Assembly: GCF_000145215.1 (NCBI RefSeq)
Contig: NC_014392.1
Span: forward strand, 2,427,001 to 2,491,000
Reading direction: 5' to 3'
DNA: 64,000 bases
Source of the DNA: Caldicellulosiruptor obsidiansis OB47
GTDB lineage: Bacteria; Bacillota; Thermoanaerobacteria; Caldicellulosiruptorales; Caldicellulosiruptoraceae
In this document: positions 63,924-64,000 of the stretch, one piece after another
Numbering within the stretch: the stretch's first letter is position 1
Layout of the letters: each line of letters opens with the position of its first letter
Notes under the pieces: model-generated
The model's input: the letters and a program-made list of their open reading frames with translations, nothing else
Databases searched by the model: none
What the model was told of the DNA's origin: nothing
Position numbers and translations under genes: made by a program

Positions 63924-64000
63924 ATGTCGCAAAATGTTGAAATGGTAACTAAAACAAGAATGATTATTTTATCTGCTCTTTTTGCAGCAATAACTGCCAT
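63924..64000 (+). CDS. bioY: BioY biotin transporter, N-terminal fragment at window edge
   Basis: The 25 visible codons read MSQNVEMVTKTRMIILSAL and continue FAAITA before the window ends. KTRxIILSALFAA is the usual opening of BioY, the substrate-binding membrane subunit of ECF biotin transporters. GGGGGT is 9 nt before the ATG. The BirA box upstream is independent support. Confidence 0.75.
   Translation, partial: MSQNVEMVTKTRMIILSALFAAITA

Noticed and set aside
1-64000. tRNA, rRNA, prophage genes or an origin of replication
   Set aside because: I saw no cloverleaf, rRNA signature, phage structural gene or DnaA-box cluster. Only visual reading was possible, so a tRNA scan would be the deciding test.

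Overview
The window is low-GC DNA with closely spaced genes, Gram-positive-type ribosome binding sites and promoters, a lone [FeFe]-hydrogenase maturase gene (hydE) and a very large CRISPR content. This points to an anaerobic thermophilic Firmicute, most likely Caldicellulosiruptor or a close relative. That assignment is inference from gene content; no rRNA or tRNA gene was seen.

Layout. 1-5.9 kb: ordinary chromosome (end of an MFS exporter, a membrane-anchored protein, hydE, a class A penicillin-binding protein). 5.9-8.1 kb: a decayed beta-CASP nuclease gene, then CRISPR locus CR1. 8.4-15.8 kb: a six-gene minus-strand operon joining a membrane Ser/Thr kinase, a coiled-coil protein, a ClpB-like AAA+ ATPase, a small radical SAM protein, an FHA reader and a PP2C phosphatase. 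16.2-21.7 kb: mini-array CR2, an Rpn-family nuclease, three small or uncharacterised genes and an IS256-type relic that cuts into a coiled-coil gene. 22.1-23.7 kb: CR3. 23.8-24.6 kb: gene fragments. 24.7-32.8 kb: a complete type III-A operon (cas10-csm2-csm3-csm4-csm5-cas6-like-csx1, minus strand). 33.4-34.9 kb: CR4. 35.0-37.2 kb: a 47-aa membrane protein, the collapsed remnant of a second type III locus, and an archaeal-type ATPase behind four phased palindromes. 37.7-39.7 kb: CR5. 40.0-48.1 kb: a type I-B operon (cas4-cas1-cas2-cas8b-cas7-cas5-cas3, plus strand). 48.5-49.9 kb: decayed mini-array CR6 and a second Rpn gene. 50.6-53.2 kb: CR7 abutting a tnpB transposon. 53.9-60.6 kb: a DUF1848 gene, a zero-spacer locus CR8, TspO, a second Csx1-type CARF-HEPN gene, CR9 and a decayed third Rpn gene. 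60.8-64 kb: a c-di-GMP-riboswitch-controlled secreted protein, a SppA-like protease, a rhomboid protease and the start of bioY behind a BirA-type operator.

How it works together. Nine CRISPR loci, about 115 spacers by my count, share one 30-nt repeat. All run left to right from leaders that carry consensus promoters. Both effector operons probably draw on the same crRNA pool. Only one Cas6-like gene is present, inside the III-A operon, so it may serve both systems. cas10 retains its HD and GGDD motifs and both csx1 genes keep Rx4H HEPN motifs, so cyclic-oligoadenylate signalling is expected. The best candidate for an undescribed system is the kinase/FHA/PP2C/AAA+/radical SAM operon at 8.4-15.8 kb. 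The repeated pairing of mini-arrays with Rpn nucleases is a second lead.
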